Shown here in pieces: positions 45,581 through 56,375 of a stretch of 64,000 nt of DNA. The stretch covers positions 1 through 64,000 of the forward strand of contig JAISJD010000026.1 of NCBI GenBank assembly GCA_031261705.1, given 5' to 3'. Position 1 is the first letter of the stretch, and each line of letters begins with the position of its first letter. This stretch comes from Lactobacillales bacterium (GTDB taxonomy: Bacteria > Bacillota > Bacilli > Lactobacillales > Streptococcaceae). Both the position numbers and the translations under genes were made by a program. The notes under the pieces are model-generated. The model was not told where the DNA came from and searched no databases. It worked only from the letters and a program-made list of their open reading frames with translations.

Positions 45581-48500
45581 ATGAATGAACAACGTGATTT
45601 ATTTGAAAAATTAATGAGCCAAATTCGTTTGACTCCTGAAGATAAAAATCATCCTTTCATCAAACAGGGAACGATAAAAAAAGTGCAGGTTTATCCGGCA
45701 AAGAAAATTTGGGCATTTGATTTAGAATTTCCTGAAATTTTACCCGTACAGTTGTATCGAAATCTGCTCAATCATTTACACGGTGCGTTTCAAAGTATTG
45801 CAGATGTGCGGTTGAAAATCAGCGCACAAGATGATAGCTATAACGACCAAGCACTAGCAGATTACTGGCAAGTAGCTCTTCACAATCAACGATGCGATAG
45901 TCCAGCAATTCAACGAACTTTAATGAAAAATTCTCCAGTTGTAAAAGATGGAAAAGTGATTCTTCCACTTGAAAATGAAGCAATGATTCCGTTTCTTCAA
46001 CAAAAATATATGTCAATATTTGAGGCGATTTATCAGCAATATGGTTTTCCAAAGTTTAAAATCGAACCTAAAGTTGATAAAAAATTAGCTGAAGCAGCTA
46101 TGAAAGCTTTTGAAGATAAAAAGCAAGAAGATGCGGAAAGAATTTCTCAACTGGCGAGTGAACAATTGATTGCCAATGAACAGAGAAAACAAGAAAAGGT
46201 AAAGACCTCAGAAGATTTACCTGAAGTCACAGGTCCTGTTCAATTAGGTCGTGAAATTCCCAATAGTGAAGAAATCACTGCAATGAAGGATATTGTCGAA
46301 GAAGAACGAAGAGTTGTTTTTGAGGGAATGATTTTTGACAAGGAAATTATCGAAACTCGTGCGGGTCGTAAGATTTTAAACATTAAAATGACGGATTACA
46401 CTTCTAGTTTCTTAGTAAAAAAATTCTCGAAAAATAAGACAGAAGAAGCGATGTTTGAAGCAATCAACAAAGGTAGCTGGGTGCGTGTTCGTGGAAGTGT
46501 GCAACAAGATGATTTTGCCCATGATTTGACAATGAATATGCAGGATTTAGTAGAAATTAAGCATGCGGAACGCAAAGACTATGCGCCAGAGGGAGAAAAA
46601 CGGGTCGAACTTCACGTACACACTAATATGTCGACAATGGATGCGGTCAATGGTGCAGCTGATTATGTTGCTCAAGCAGGAAAATGGGGACATAAAGCGA
46701 TTGCTATTACGGATCATGCCGGTGCTCAAGCCTTTCCAGAAGCGCACGGGGCAGGGAAAAAAGCTGGTGTTAAAATTATTTATGGTGTGGAAGCGAATAT
46801 TGTCGATGATTCCGTGCCCATTACCTATAATGAAACACATGATAATCTACTCGATTCAAATTATGTTGTATTTGACGTGGAAACAACCGGTCTTTCAGCG
46901 GTGTATAATAATCTGATTCAGATTGCCGCAACGAAGATGCACAAGGGAAATGTCATTGATGAATTTGATGAATTTCTCAACCCAGGGCATCCGTTATCTT
47001 CATTCACGACGAATTTGACCGGGATAACAGATGATATGGTGCGTGGTTCTAAGCCACTTGATGAAGTGTTGAAAGCTTTCAAAGAATTTTGTAAAGGTTC
47101 TATTCTCGTTGCCCACAATGCGACCTTTGATATCGGGTTTATGAATGCCAATTATGCTCGCTGTGGATTAGAGGAAATTACGGAACCTTGCATAGATACC
47201 TTGGAATTTGCGAGAAACCTTTATCCAGATATGAAAAAATTTGGTTTGGGTCAACTAACTAAAAAATTTGGGGTCAATTTAGAAAGTCACCACATGGCAA
47301 ACTATGATGCCCAAGCAACTGCCCATTTAAACTGGATATTTGTCAAAGAAGCCAATGAAAAATTTGGTGTACTTTACCATGATGAATTAAATAGTAAAGT
47401 ATCAACAGATGATGCCTATAAGCGTGCTCGTCCGTTTCATGCGACGATTTACGCAAAAGATCAAGCTGGTTTAAAGAATTTGTTTAAACTTGTCTCTTTA
47501 TCTAACGTGAAATATTTTCACCAAGTGCCACGGATTCCTCGGAGTGAACTGATCAATCTTCGTGAGGGAATTATTGTTGGTTCGGCTTGTGATGAGGGTG
47601 AAGTTTTTGAAGCGATGATGCAAAAAGGGTATGAAGTAGCTAAGGAAGTCGCTGAATTTTATGATTTTATTGAAGTGATGCCTAAAGCGGTCTATCGTCC
47701 GTTGATTTTTAATGAAACCGTGGCAGATGAAAAAGAATTAGAAGATATTGTTCGTCAGCTTGTTCAAGTCGGAAAAGACCTTGGAAAACCAGTTGTGGCT
47801 ACGGGAAATGTTCATTATCTGAATCGTGAAGATGCCGTTTATCGTGAAATTTTGGTGCGTTCTCTTGGTTGGGCAATGCCGTTAAACCGTCCAAAAATGA
47901 AAGACGGTCCACTTGTGCCAATGCCAGAAGTTCATTTTCGTACCACAGATGAAATGTTAGATGAATTTAAATATCTGGGCGAAGATGTGGCAAAAGAAAT
48001 TGTTGTCACCAATACAAATCTTGTTGCGGATTGGTTTGAAATGATTACGCCAGTTCGAGATGATTTATATACGCCGAAGATTGAAGGTTCTGAAGAGCAA
48101 ATTGCTGAACTAACATACAATAAGGCACGGGAACTTTACGGAGATGACCTACCTGAGATTGTTGAAAAGCGGATTGAAAGAGAATTGCGTTCTATTATCG
48201 GAAATGGGTTCTCCGTTATCTACCTAATCGCTCAAAAGCTCGTGCATAAGTCTAATGCAGATGGTTATTTAGTTGGTTCTCGGGGTTCTGTTGGTTCTTC
48301 CTTTGTGGCGACCATGACTGGAATTACTGAAGTTAATCCTTTACCACCACATTATTATTGTCCAAAATGTCATTACTCTGAGTTTTACAATGATGGGACT
48401 TATGGTTCTGGCTACGATATGCCTGAAAAGGATTGTCCAGAATGTGGGACACGTTTGAAGAAAGACGGACACGATATTCCATTTGAAACGTTCCTTGGTT

Positions 48501-49951
48501 TCCATGGGGATAAGGTACCCGATATTGATTTGAACTTCTCTGGGGAATATCAACCACAAGCGCATAACTACACGAAGGTATTGTTCGGGGAAGACTACGC
48601 CTATCGTGCTGGAACAATTGGTACAGTGGCGGACAAGACCGCTTACGGGTTTGTAAAAGCTTACGAACGAGATAATAATTTACATTTGCGTAATGCGGAT
48701 ATTGACCGTCTTTCTAAGGGGGCAACAGGGGTAAAACGTACGACTGGGCAACACCCGGGCGGTATTATCGTTATCCCTGATTATATGGATGTCTATGATT
48801 TTACGCCTATTCAATATCCAGCAGATGATGTGAATGCTGATTGGAAAACAACTCACTTTGATTTCCATTCTATTCATGATAATATTTTGAAACTTGATAT
48901 TCTAGGACATGATGATCCAACTGTTATTCGGATGTTGCAAGATTTATCGGGAATTAATCCACAGACGATTCCTGCTGATGATCCTGAAGTCATGAAAATT
49001 TTTGCCGGTCCGGAGGTTTTAGGTGTGGATACAGAACAAATTTTTTCAAAAACGGGGACACTTGGGATTCCAGAGTTTGGTACGAGCTTTGTTCGTGGCA
49101 TGCTTGAAGAAACCCATCCTTCGACATTTGCCGAATTACTTCAAATTTCTGGTTTATCCCATGGGACAGATGTGTGGCTTGGCAATGCGGCAGATTTGAT
49201 TGAAGCGGGAGTGACCGACCTTGCGCATGTGATTGGTTGTCGGGATGACATCATGGTTTACCTCATGCACGCTGGACTTGATTCTGGATTAGCTTTCAAG
49301 ATTATGGAAAGTGTTCGTAAGGGGAAAGGGATTCCAGACGAGTGGCAGGAGGAAATGAAGGCAAACAATGTACCTGATTGGTATATTGATTCTTGCTTAA
49401 AGATTAAATATATGTTCCCGAAAGCACATGCGGCAGCGTACGTGTTAATGGCGTTACGTGTGGCATACTTCAAGGTACATTTTCCAATTCTTTATTATTG
49501 TGCATTTTTCTCAATTCGTGCCGATGATTTTGACCTTATTGCAATGGCACAAGGAAAAGAGGCGGTAAAGGCTCGAATGGCTGAAATTAAAGCGAAGGGA
49601 CTTGAAGCGTCAAATAAAGAAAAAAATCTGATGACTGTTCTTGAACTCTGTAATGAAATGTTAGAACGTGGCCTGCACTTTAGTAAGCTTGATTTGTATA
49701 AATCGGATGCGAAAAATTTTGTGATTGACGGAGACACATTGATTCCACCATTTAGGGCGGTTGATGGTCTTGGCGGGAACGTGGCAAAATCAATTGTCGA
49801 AGCTCGTAAAGATGGCGAATTTTTATCAAAAGAAGATTTGCGCTCACGTGCAAGTGTTTCAAAAACACTCATTGAAAAATTAGATGATATGGGTGCATTA
49901 GATGAACTGCCAGATGAGAATCAATTATCATTATTTGATGATTTATTTTAA
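45581..49951 (+). CDS. polC: DNA polymerase III alpha subunit, Gram-positive PolC type
   Basis: A 1456-aa replicative polymerase with built-in 3'-5' exonuclease. Order: N-terminal domain, OB domain (about residues 240-330), PHP domain ([14 protein letters not shown] near 342) interrupted by the exonuclease ([10 protein letters not shown] near 428, [12 protein letters not shown]), then PHP remainder, polymerase core with a Cys4 zinc motif (CPKC...CPECG, near 926-955) and catalytic PDIDLNFSG near 980. The duplex-binding and C-terminal domains end in QLSLFDDLF, a beta-clamp-binding motif. It is full length, with no damage seen. GAAAGGAAG precedes ATG 45581. Confidence 0.98.
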   Translation: MNEQRDLFEKLMSQIRLTPEDKNHPFIKQGTIKKVQVYPAKKIWAFDLEFPEILPVQLYRNLLNHLHGAFQSIADVRLKISAQDDSYNDQALADYWQVALHNQRCDSPAIQRTLMKNSPVVKDGKVILPLENEAMIPFLQQKYMSIFEAIYQQYGFPKFKIEPKVDKKLAEAAMKAFEDKKQEDAERISQLASEQLIANEQRKQEKVKTSEDLPEVTGPVQLGREIPNSEEITAMKDIVEEERRVVFEGMIFDKEIIETRAGRKILNIKMTDYTSSFLVKKFSKNKTEEAMFEAINKGSWVRVRGSVQQDDFAHDLTMNMQDLVEIKHAERKDYAPEGEKRVELHVHTNMSTMDAVNGAADYVAQAGKWGHKAIAITDHAGAQAFPEAHGAGKKAGVKIIYGVEANIVDDSVPITYNETHDNLLDSNYVVFDVETTGLSAVYNNLIQIAATKMHKGNVIDEFDEFLNPGHPLSSFTTNLTGITDDMVRGSKPLDEVLKAFKEFCKGSILVAHNATFDIGFMNANYARCGLEEITEPCIDTLEFARNLYPDMKKFGLGQLTKKFGVNLESHHMANYDAQATAHLNWIFVKEANEKFGVLYHDELNSKVSTDDAYKRARPFHATIYAKDQAGLKNLFKLVSLSNVKYFHQVPRIPRSELINLREGIIVGSACDEGEVFEAMMQKGYEVAKEVAEFYDFIEVMPKAVYRPLIFNETVADEKELEDIVRQLVQVGKDLGKPVVATGNVHYLNREDAVYREILVRSLGWAMPLNRPKMKDGPLVPMPEVHFRTTDEMLDEFKYLGEDVAKEIVVTNTNLVADWFEMITPVRDDLYTPKIEGSEEQIAELTYNKARELYGDDLPEIVEKRIERELRSIIGNGFSVIYLIAQKLVHKSNADGYLVGSRGSVGSSFVATMTGITEVNPLPPHYYCPKCHYSEFYNDGTYGSGYDMPEKDCPECGTRLKKDGHDIPFETFLGFHGDKVPDIDLNFSGEYQPQAHNYTKVLFGEDYAYRAGTIGTVADKTAYGFVKAYERDNNLHLRNADIDRLSKGATGVKRTTGQHPGGIIVIPDYMDVYDFTPIQYPADDVNADWKTTHFDFHSIHDNILKLDILGHDDPTVIRMLQDLSGINPQTIPADDPEVMKIFAGPEVLGVDTEQIFSKTGTLGIPEFGTSFVRGMLEETHPSTFAELLQISGLSHGTDVWLGNAADLIEAGVTDLAHVIGCRDDIMVYLMHAGLDSGLAFKIMESVRKGKGIPDEWQEEMKANNVPDWYIDSCLKIKYMFPKAHAAAYVLMALRVAYFKVHFPILYYCAFFSIRADDFDLIAMAQGKEAVKARMAEIKAKGLEASNKEKNLMTVLELCNEMLERGLHFSKLDLYKSDAKNFVIDGDTLIPPFRAVDGLGGNVAKSIVEARKDGEFLSKEDLRSRASVSKTLIEKLDDMGALDELPDENQLSLFDDLF

Positions 49952-49961
49952 TAAAATTAGA

Positions 49962-49988
49962 AACTGAGGGATTTTTCCTCGGTTTTTT
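49962..49988 (+). terminator. terminator after polC
   Basis: AACTGAGG pairs with CCTCGGTT (one wobble) with a short loop, followed by TTTTTT. Confidence 0.8.
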
Positions 49989-49998
49989 CTTTTAGGTA

Positions 49999-50026
49999 TT
50001 GCAATTAAATTAAAATATGTTATGAT
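49999..50026 (+). promoter_or_regulatory. promoter of a candidate small RNA
   Basis: TTGCAA (49999-50004), a 16-bp spacer and TATGAT (50021-50026), between the polC terminator and the next strong terminator, with no ORF downstream. Confidence 0.45.
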
Positions 50027-50032
50027 TAATTT

Positions 50033-50136
50033 ACTGAATTTGTTATTTATATCATTTTCAGGGATTCACTACATATGCAACCTCCTGATAAAACGTCTAG
50101 CATTCTTCCCCGAATATTGTGCTAGACGTTTTTTGT
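50033..50136 (+). ncRNA. candidate small regulatory RNA with anti-Shine-Dalgarno motif
   Basis: It lies between a promoter and a very strong terminator: AAAACGTCTAGCA (50090-50102) pairs perfectly with TGCTAGACGTTTT (50120-50132), then T's. The implied ~105-nt transcript has no ORF with a ribosome binding site. It exposes GCAACCTCCTGAT (50078-50090), complementary to Shine-Dalgarno sequences, and has a C-rich loop (TTCTTCCCC). These are traits of trans-acting sRNAs such as RsaE, although I see no direct homology. Confidence 0.45.
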
Positions 50137-50201
50137 TTTTTCAAAATCTTCGACTATGCTACAATGCTAGAGAAGAATAATTAGTAGAGAGGAATCAAAT
50201 T

Positions 50202-50579
50202 ATGTTTAGTGATAAATTAAAAATCATGCTTTATGTTGAAGATGTAGATGTCAGTTCAAAATTTTGGCAAGCGTTTGGCTTTGAAGAAATCAGTCGAGAA
50301 GAAGTAGACGGGACTGTCGTTGTTGAGATTTCGAGCGGGAAAAACTCGGGAACAATTTTCGTCTTATATGATATTGCATTTATTCAAGAAAACTCACCAG
50401 AAGTTGCGTTGAATAGTCCTTCCATTATGTTCCAGAGTGATAATATTGAGGAATTATATAAAAATATGCTCAATCAAAATGTAAAAGTCGGGGATTTAAT
50501 TGAACTTCCGGGTGGAAATTTAGTGTTTAACTTTGCAGATTTAGATGAGAATTACTATGCTGTAACAAGCGAAAAATAA
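50202..50579 (+). CDS. VOC (glyoxalase/bleomycin-resistance fold) family protein
   Basis: A 125-aa cytoplasmic protein with two beta-alpha-beta-beta-beta modules: KIMLYVEDVDVSSKFWQAFGFEE and the second half with PSIMFQSDNIEELYKNM and LPGGNLVFNFADLDENYYAV. The family includes glyoxalases, dioxygenases and antibiotic-binding proteins; metal ligands are not clear here, so function cannot be predicted. An extended -10 promoter (TGCTACAAT, 50157-50165) lies just upstream and a terminator follows. Confidence 0.8.
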   Translation: MFSDKLKIMLYVEDVDVSSKFWQAFGFEEISREEVDGTVVVEISSGKNSGTIFVLYDIAFIQENSPEVALNSPSIMFQSDNIEELYKNMLNQNVKVGDLIELPGGNLVFNFADLDENYYAVTSEK

Positions 50580-50580
50580 G

Positions 50581-50616
50581 AAAACATGTCTGGTTTTATC
50601 CGGACGTGTTTTTTAT
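50581..50616 (+). terminator. terminator after the VOC gene
   Basis: AAAACATGTCTGG pairs with CCGGACGTGTTTT (two wobbles), followed by T's. Confidence 0.85.
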
Positions 50617-50749
50617 TTTGAGGAGAATCTTATGAAAAAATTAATCAAACAATAGTTATTTTAATGCTTTTAAAAGTTTGATATAAATATGTTGCAATGA
50701 GAAGAAATAGCGTTTATACTGAATTAGTTCGAAAAAATAAAGGATGGTG

Positions 50750-51121
50750 ATGTTATTGAATCGGACCGTTTTGTCTATTTTACTTTTGCTCGGATACGCC
50801 GTTCCCTCGGTCTACATAGCAGTTTATCTTGAACGTACATATTACATTGACATCGGACTAGTTCTTTCTATTCTCATCATGTTTGTGCTAGCATTCTTTT
50901 GTCACTTCTTAGATTTAAGACATATTTTTTACTTAGGGAATTTGCTTATGTTTATCGGAAGTCTTCTTTTTGAGGAGTGGCTTAATTTCATGCATTTCTT
51001 GCACTGCCAGTCAATGGGTGCAATGTGTGTCCTTTTTTATTCCTGTTGGTTTATCCCGCAGATTTTTGGGATGATATGGGGCAAAGTATTACATAGAAAT
51101 CTACATAGTGAAACAAATTAA
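50750..51121 (+). CDS. small membrane protein of unknown function (123 aa)
   Basis: I do not recognise a family. ATG 50750 lies 6 nt after AAAGG; ATG 50744 is in frame but overlaps that site. Three or four hydrophobic helices are visible: LSILLLLGYAVPSVYIAVYL, IGLVLSILIMFVLAFFCHFL, YLGNLLMFIGSLLF and MCVLFYSCWFIPQIFGMIW. A positively charged loop (FLDLRHIF) and tail (KVLHRNLHSETN) complete it. Four cysteines lie in or near membrane segments (FFCHF, LHCQS, AMCV, YSCW). It forms its own transcription unit. Confidence 0.65.
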   Translation: MLLNRTVLSILLLLGYAVPSVYIAVYLERTYYIDIGLVLSILIMFVLAFFCHFLDLRHIFYLGNLLMFIGSLLFEEWLNFMHFLHCQSMGAMCVLFYSCWFIPQIFGMIWGKVLHRNLHSETN

Positions 51122-51128
51122 CATAGTT

Positions 51129-51162
51129 GAATCGAAAGAAATTTATTTCGGTTCTTTTTTTT
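51129..51162 (+). terminator. terminator after the small membrane protein gene
   Basis: GAATCGAAA (51129-51137) pairs with TTTCGGTTC (51146-51154, one wobble), followed by eight T. Confidence 0.85.
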
Positions 51163-51250
51163 AGACTAAATTTATGAGATAATGATGAGTATATAAATTT
51201 TTAGAAAATTCGAGCGAAATCTTTTGTTTTCGTTCAGTAGGGGTGTTGAA

Positions 51251-52423
51251 ATGTCAAAATTAATTCAACGTTTTAATTCACATGTGCATGAAATATCGGT
51301 ATCAGATATTCGTTTATTCGATCAACAAGTATCAGATATTCCTAATATTATTAAACTGACGTTAGGCGAGCCAGATTTTAATACTCCAGAGCATGTAAAA
51401 GCTGCGGGAGAAGAGGCTATTGAGAAAAACTTTTCGCATTATTCAGGAATGAGTGGACTAGAAGATTTACGTGAGGCAGCGGCTTATTTTCAAAAAGAAA
51501 AATATGGACTTACGTATGATCCACAGACTGAAATTTTAGTGACAATTGGGGCAACAGAAGCAATTTCTGCCACTCTTCTTTCAATCTTAGAGGCGGGAGA
51601 TAAGGTTTTATTACCTGCGCCCATTTATCCGGGGTATGAGCCATTAATTACACTAGCTGGAGCTGAACCTGTATATATTGATACAACAGCAAATGGTTTT
51701 GTGTTAACTCCTGAAATGATTGATAAGGCGATGGAAGAGTATGGGGATAAGGTGAAAGCTATTATCTTGAACTATCCAAGTAATCCGACTGGTGTAACTT
51801 ACAATCGTGAGGAGGTTAAAGCAATCGCTGATACCTTGAAAAAATATCCTATTTTTGTGATTTCTGATGAAGTTTATTCTGAATTAACTTATACGGACAA
51901 GCATGTTTCGATTGCGGAATTTATTCCTGAACAAACCATTTTAATCAATGGATTATCAAAATCTCATGCAATGACTGGTTGGCGGATTGGTTTTATCTTT
52001 GCGCCAAAGGAATTAACGCAAGAAATTATCAAGGTTCACCAATATTTAGTAACGGCTGCTTCGACTATTTCACAAAAAGCTGCGGTTCAAGCACTTGTGC
52101 AAGGAATAAATGATGGGATAGTCATGCGCGAGGAATATCAAAAGCGCCGTGATTTTGTCTATCAAAAAATGTTAGATTTTGGTTTTGAGGTGGCACGTCC
52201 GAATGGAGCTTTTTATATCTTTGCGAAAATTCCAGAGGGTTATCTTCAAAATTCGATGACGTTTTGTGTTGATTTAGCGAAAGAAAAAGCTTTGGCGATT
52301 ATTCCGGGTTCTGCTTTTGGGAAAGCAGGAGAAGGATATGTGCGAATTAGTTATGCAGCAGAAATGGAAAAATTAGTCGAAGCGATGAATCGGTTGGAAG
52401 AATATCTAAAATTAAAAAAATAA
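51251..52423 (+). CDS. class I/II pyridoxal-phosphate aminotransferase
   Basis: A 390-aa cytoplasmic enzyme of the aspartate/aromatic aminotransferase fold (fold type I). ATG 51251 follows TAGGGG; the longer frame from 51224 lacks a site. Motifs: LTLGEPDFNTPEHV, LNYPSNPTGVTYN, the aspartate that contacts the pyridine nitrogen in FVISDEVYSEL, the Schiff-base Lys in INGLSKSHAMTGWRIG (near residue 237), and GYVRISYA with the carboxylate-binding Arg. Close relatives are PatA and AraT of lactic acid bacteria, acting on N-acetyl-diaminopimelate or aromatic amino acids; the choice cannot be made from sequence. Confidence 0.9.
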   Translation: MSKLIQRFNSHVHEISVSDIRLFDQQVSDIPNIIKLTLGEPDFNTPEHVKAAGEEAIEKNFSHYSGMSGLEDLREAAAYFQKEKYGLTYDPQTEILVTIGATEAISATLLSILEAGDKVLLPAPIYPGYEPLITLAGAEPVYIDTTANGFVLTPEMIDKAMEEYGDKVKAIILNYPSNPTGVTYNREEVKAIADTLKKYPIFVISDEVYSELTYTDKHVSIAEFIPEQTILINGLSKSHAMTGWRIGFIFAPKELTQEIIKVHQYLVTAASTISQKAAVQALVQGINDGIVMREEYQKRRDFVYQKMLDFGFEVARPNGAFYIFAKIPEGYLQNSMTFCVDLAKEKALAIIPGSAFGKAGEGYVRISYAAEMEKLVEAMNRLEEYLKLKK

Positions 52424-52432
52424 ATTATTTAT

Positions 52433-52461
52433 CGTCCGTTAAAACTTGCGGGCGTTTTTTT
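52433..52461 (+). terminator. terminator after the aminotransferase gene
   Basis: CGTCCG pairs with CGGGCG (one wobble), followed by TTTTTTT. An alternative TTGCG/CGCAA pairing overlaps. Confidence 0.7.
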
Positions 52462-52548
52462 CGCAAATTTAAAGTATACTAAAGGCTATTTAAAAGAAAG
52501 GAGCGATTTATATGAAAATAATTAAGAGCAGAATTAACGGAGGAGCTT

Positions 52549-53739
52549 ATGTTTTTAAGAAATTACAGGAGGAATATTCCACTATTAATTAGTGGTGAAA
52601 TGATTGCCTTCTTTAGTATTACGTCACTTTGGGTCATATACCTCTCTCAATGTGGCATGAGCATGATGCAAATTGGTTTATTAGAAAGTATTTTTCATGG
52701 AACGAGTTTAGTTTTTGAGATTCCCTCAGGCGCATTGGCAGATAGATTTTCTTATAAGGACAATCTCTATGTTGGAAGAATATTAGGAATAGTTAGCGCT
52801 TTAGTAATGATTTTTAGTAGTAGCTTTTGGTTGTTTGCGCTAGGAATGGCACTTAATGCACTCTCTTATAATTTTGATTCAGGGACAGGAGAGGCTATTT
52901 TATTTGAGTCGTTACATGCTCAAGGAGAAAAAGAGCGTTTCTTAAAGCTTAACTCGTTACGTAGTGGTCTTTATGAAATTACCCTGACTCTAGGAACATT
53001 GGTTGCAGGTTTGTTTGTTCATCACGGCATGCAAAATACGTATTGGATAAAATTGGGTTACTTTTCCTTTCGATTTTCTTGTTAGTTTTCGTGAAAGAAC
53101 CAGAAGATATTGTGAAAGAAAAGGGTGAACGACAAACCATTCTCATAATATTCAAAACAGTAGCTAGTGAATTGAAAAACAATCGCGGACTTTTTGAACT
53201 TTTAGTGATTGAAAGTTTTATTGCCGGAGTAAACGCTACTTATTATTTCTTTTACCAAAGTCAAATCGGTACGCTACTAGGCTGGAAAATTAGTGCAATT
53301 ATGCTTGTTTCAACAGCGATTCAAGCTTTTTGTTCTTGGCTATCAGTGAAAATTGGGGAGAAAAATTCGCCAATGGTTGTGTTTCCAATCGTAACCCTTT
53401 TAATCGGTTTATTATTAGTTGTGACTTTTTTCAGAAAATCATGGATTTATCTTGTCACTTATTTACTAACGAACGGATTATATGCTATTTTGGTACCTAT
53501 TTTCTCGAATTATTTTAATCAAATGATTCCGTCAAATGTGCGAGCGACCTTTATTAGCGTGTCTTCAATGATGTTTAGCCTTGCGATGATTGTCTGCTTT
53601 CCATTAGCTGGTTTCTTTATCGAAAAAAATTGGCTTTGCGCGGACTTTTGGTGTACTGGGTATACTGATGATACTTTCATATGGTGTGATTAAGAAAAAA
53701 ATGAAAGAGCAGGAAGCAACCATTGGAAAAGCTATCTAA
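52549..53739 (+). pseudogene. MFS transporter broken by two frameshifts
   Basis: Frame 1 (52549-53085) encodes the N-terminal half of a major facilitator: NIPLLISGEMIAFFSITSLW, IPSGALADRFSYKDN (the conserved loop 2-3 motif) and GTGEAILFESL. It then runs into a stop. From about 53043 another frame continues the protein (LLFLSIFLLVFVKEPED to LAMIVCFPLAGFFIEK). After the AAAAAAA run near 53630 a third frame carries the last helix and tail ([21 protein letters not shown]) to a TAA at 53739. Joined, they make a normal transporter of about 395 aa. It is either a decaying gene, a phase-variable one, or shows two sequencing errors. GGAGGAG precedes ATG 52549; a 26-codon ORF (52512-52592) overlaps the start. 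Confidence 0.8.
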
Positions 53740-53755
53740 ATTCTGATAGCTTTTT
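53727..53755 (+). terminator. terminator overlapping the end of the MFS gene
   Basis: AAAAGCTATC (53727-53736) pairs with GATAGCTTTT (53745-53754), T-run after. The first arm lies inside the last codons of the transporter. Confidence 0.85.
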
Positions 53756-53804
53756 CATTTCTTCAAAAAAAGTGATAAATTCTAAGGAAAAAAGACCGAA
53801 AAAG

Positions 53805-53833
53805 TTTACAATAACGCCATTCTACGTTATTAT
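53805..53833 (+). promoter_or_regulatory. promoter of tig with an inverted repeat in the spacer
   Basis: TTTACA (53805-53810), a 17-bp spacer and TATTAT (53828-53833). AATAACG (53810-53816) and CGTTATT (53825-53831) form an inverted repeat between and over the boxes, a possible operator. Confidence 0.6.
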
Positions 53834-53876
53834 ATTTAAGTATGTGAAACAAAATTGTATTCGGAGGGATATCCAC

Positions 53877-55166
53877 ATGACAGCAAAATTTGAAAAGACA
53901 GGTACAAATGAAGGTACTTTAACATTTTCAATTTCTCAAGAAGAAATCAAACCAGCATTAGACAAAGCTTTTAAACGTATTCAAGGAAAAATTAATGAAC
54001 CAGGTTTCCGTAAAGGCAAACTTCCTCGTGCAATGTTTAACCAAAAATATGGTGAAGAATCTCTTTATGAAGATGCGTTAAATTTATTATTTTCAGTAGC
54101 TTATGAAACAGCTGCTAAAGAAGCAGGTATTTTAAATGACTTAGTAGGTCAACCATCTGTGTCAGATTGGAAAGCTGAAAAAGGTCAAGATTGGGAATTA
54201 ACAGTAACAACAACTGTAAAACCTGAAGTAAAATTAGGCGAATACAAAAACTTAACTGTTCCTAAACAAGATACAACTGTAACGGACGAAGACGTGGAAG
54301 CACGTGTTGAATATGAACGCGACAACTTAGCTGAATTAGTTCTTAAAGAAGATGAAGGAGCAGTAGACGGCGATACAGTGGTTGTCGACTTTGAAGGCTT
54401 TATCGACGGGGAACCTTTCAACGGTGGAAAAGATGAAAATTATTCATTAGTATTAGGTTCTGGTTCATTCATTCCTGGCTTTGAAGAACAATTAGTTGGT
54501 CATAAAGCTGGCGAAGAAGTAGACGTAACAGTTATTTTCCCAGAAGACTATCAAGCTGAAAACTTAGCTAATAAAGAAGCAGTCTTTAAAACAGTTATTC
54601 ATGAAGTAAAAGCAAAAGAACTTCCAGAATTAGACGATGACTTTGCTAAAGACGTTGACGACGAAGTGGAAACTTTAGATGAATTAAAAGAAAAATATCG
54701 TAAAGAATTAACTGAACAAAAAGAAACTGCAGCAGCAGATGCGAAAGACGAAGCAGCTATTCGTCAAGCAGTTGAAAATGCTGAAATTGTTGAATTACCT
54801 CAAGAGATGGTTCACGAAGAAGTTCATAACCAAATGAATCAATTCTTAGGACAAATGCAACAACAAGGTATCTCACCTGAAATGTACTATCAATTAACTG
54901 GTACAACTGAAGATGATTTACACAAACAATACGAAGCAGTTGCTGAAGACCGCGTTCGTACAAACTTAGTAATCGAAGCTATCGCAAAAGCTGAAGGCTT
55001 TGGAGCAACAGACGAAGAAATCGACAAAGAAATCAAAGAATTATCTGACCAATACGGTATGCCTGTTGAACAAATTAAAAATGTTTTATCAGACGACATG
55101 TTACGTCATGACATTACAATGAAAAAAGCAATTGAAGCGGTCACTGAAACAGCCGTTGAAAAATAA
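53877..55166 (+). CDS. tig: trigger factor
   Basis: A 429-aa ribosome-associated chaperone with peptidyl-prolyl isomerase activity. ATG 53877 follows CGGAGGG. The frame is open another 35 codons upstream, but [17 protein letters not shown] is the family's N-terminus. The ribosome-binding loop GFRKGKLPR is near residue 45. The FKBP-like domain spans about 150-245 ([36 protein letters not shown]). The C-terminal helical domain follows to the end. Codon use is strongly biased (GAA, TTA, GTT, CGT), as expected for high expression. Confidence 0.97.
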   Translation: MTAKFEKTGTNEGTLTFSISQEEIKPALDKAFKRIQGKINEPGFRKGKLPRAMFNQKYGEESLYEDALNLLFSVAYETAAKEAGILNDLVGQPSVSDWKAEKGQDWELTVTTTVKPEVKLGEYKNLTVPKQDTTVTDEDVEARVEYERDNLAELVLKEDEGAVDGDTVVVDFEGFIDGEPFNGGKDENYSLVLGSGSFIPGFEEQLVGHKAGEEVDVTVIFPEDYQAENLANKEAVFKTVIHEVKAKELPELDDDFAKDVDDEVETLDELKEKYRKELTEQKETAAADAKDEAAIRQAVENAEIVELPQEMVHEEVHNQMNQFLGQMQQQGISPEMYYQLTGTTEDDLHKQYEAVAEDRVRTNLVIEAIAKAEGFGATDEEIDKEIKELSDQYGMPVEQIKNVLSDDMLRHDITMKKAIEAVTETAVEK

Positions 55167-55197
55167 TTTTTCTTGTTTTTAATTGAAGAATTAATTT

Positions 55198-55238
55198 ATC
55201 CTCTTTTATCTGAGAAATCGGATAAAAGGGGATTTTTT
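55198..55238 (+). terminator. terminator after tig
   Basis: ATCCTCTTTTATC pairs with GGATAAAAGGGGAT, then TTTTTT. Confidence 0.9.
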
Positions 55239-55273
55239 ACGTTGCTTTGTGAAAGAGTTTTCAATTCAGTTTC

Positions 55274-55303
55274 TTGCATGTATTGTTATTTTAGTGATAT
55301 TTT
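55274..55303 (+). promoter_or_regulatory. possible promoter of the lplA operon
   Basis: TTGCAT (55274-55279), an 18-bp spacer and TATTTT (55298-55303), 45 bp before the lplA start. Confidence 0.4.
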
Positions 55304-55347
55304 ATTTGAGTAAAATGGAATCGTTTTTACGAACGGAGGGAGAAAAA

Positions 55348-56361
55348 ATGCAATATGTTGTCATGAAGTCATATGATATTCGTCGAAATTTAGCGACTGA
55401 ACAATATCTGTTGAATCAGTTAAATTTTGAAGAACCGTTAGTTTTATTTTACATTCAAAAGCCTTGCGTGATTGTTGGGAAAAATCAGAATGTACTAGCT
55501 GAGGTGGATTTGAAGTATGCAAAAGAACATCAAATAACGGTTACTCGCCGACTTTCTGGTGGTGGAGCTGTTTACGATGATTTAGGGAATCTTAGTTTTA
55601 GTTTTGTTGGCAAGGTTGGAAACCACTCATTTGGAGATTTCACTTCCATCACAGAGCCAATTCTTGAGGTACTTCGTGAAATGGGAGCAACAGGTGCGGA
55701 AATTAGTGGCCGAAATGATTTACTAATTGATGGGAAAAAATTTTCTGGAAATGCGATGTATATCAAAGATAAAAAAATGTATTCGCATGGAACTTTGATG
55801 TTTGATGTTGATATTGAGGAGGTGGGTCATGTACTCACTGTTTCTGAAAAGAAATTAGCCTCCAAAGGGACAAAATCAGTAAGAAATCGGGTAACCAATC
55901 TTAAACCTTATTTGTCGGAAAAATATCGAGAAATGACGACAGAAGAATTTAGAGATTGTCTTTTATTACACTTGTTTCAGGCGAGAAGTTTATCAGAAAT
56001 TGCTTTTATGGAGTATCATTTAACACCAGATGATGAAAAGGAAATTGATAAATTAGTAAGGGATATTTATGCCAATGACTCGTGGGTTTTTGGCGAAGAA
56101 CCCCAATTTACCATTAGACGAGAAGAAAAATTTGCAGGGGGAATTATTGAAGCAAATATTTCTGTCGAAAAAGGAAAAATTGAAGGAATTACTATTTTTG
56201 GCGATTATTTTTGCCAAAAAGATACTCGAGAGATAGAAAATCTGCTTATTGAGTGTGCCTATACGCAATCCGCAATTGCTCAAGCTTTAGACTCTGTTAG
56301 TATAGAGGAATACTTTAATCAAGTTACAAAGGAAGAGTTTATCCAATTATTGGTTGACTGA
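55348..56361 (+). CDS. lplA: lipoate-protein ligase
   Basis: A 337-aa enzyme that activates free lipoate with ATP and attaches it to lipoyl domains of 2-oxoacid dehydrogenases or GcvH. ATG 55348 follows GGAGGG; the upstream frame from 55249 would add a spurious hydrophobic stretch. Motifs: [20 protein letters not shown] (near residue 70), [16 protein letters not shown] with the catalytic Lys (near 130) and [10 protein letters not shown]. The C-terminal accessory domain is present, so the protein is a full-length LplA, not the short LipM type. It is followed after 14 nt by a MetNIQ-like importer in the same direction. Confidence 0.93.
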   Translation: MQYVVMKSYDIRRNLATEQYLLNQLNFEEPLVLFYIQKPCVIVGKNQNVLAEVDLKYAKEHQITVTRRLSGGGAVYDDLGNLSFSFVGKVGNHSFGDFTSITEPILEVLREMGATGAEISGRNDLLIDGKKFSGNAMYIKDKKMYSHGTLMFDVDIEEVGHVLTVSEKKLASKGTKSVRNRVTNLKPYLSEKYREMTTEEFRDCLLLHLFQARSLSEIAFMEYHLTPDDEKEIDKLVRDIYANDSWVFGEEPQFTIRREEKFAGGIIEANISVEKGKIEGITIFGDYFCQKDTREIENLLIECAYTQSAIAQALDSVSIEEYFNQVTKEEFIQLLVD

Positions 56362-56375
56362 ATGGGGAGGATTAG

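Noticed and set aside
50632-50655. Seven-residue ORF (MKKLIKQ) with a perfect ribosome binding site after the VOC gene
   Set aside because: Too short to support as a gene. The following sequence shows no extended frame, and it could be the stump of a decayed gene or chance.
52512-52592. 26-codon ORF with a strong ribosome binding site overlapping the MFS start
   Set aside because: It overlaps the transporter start in another frame and has no recognisable features. Translational coupling is possible but unsupported.
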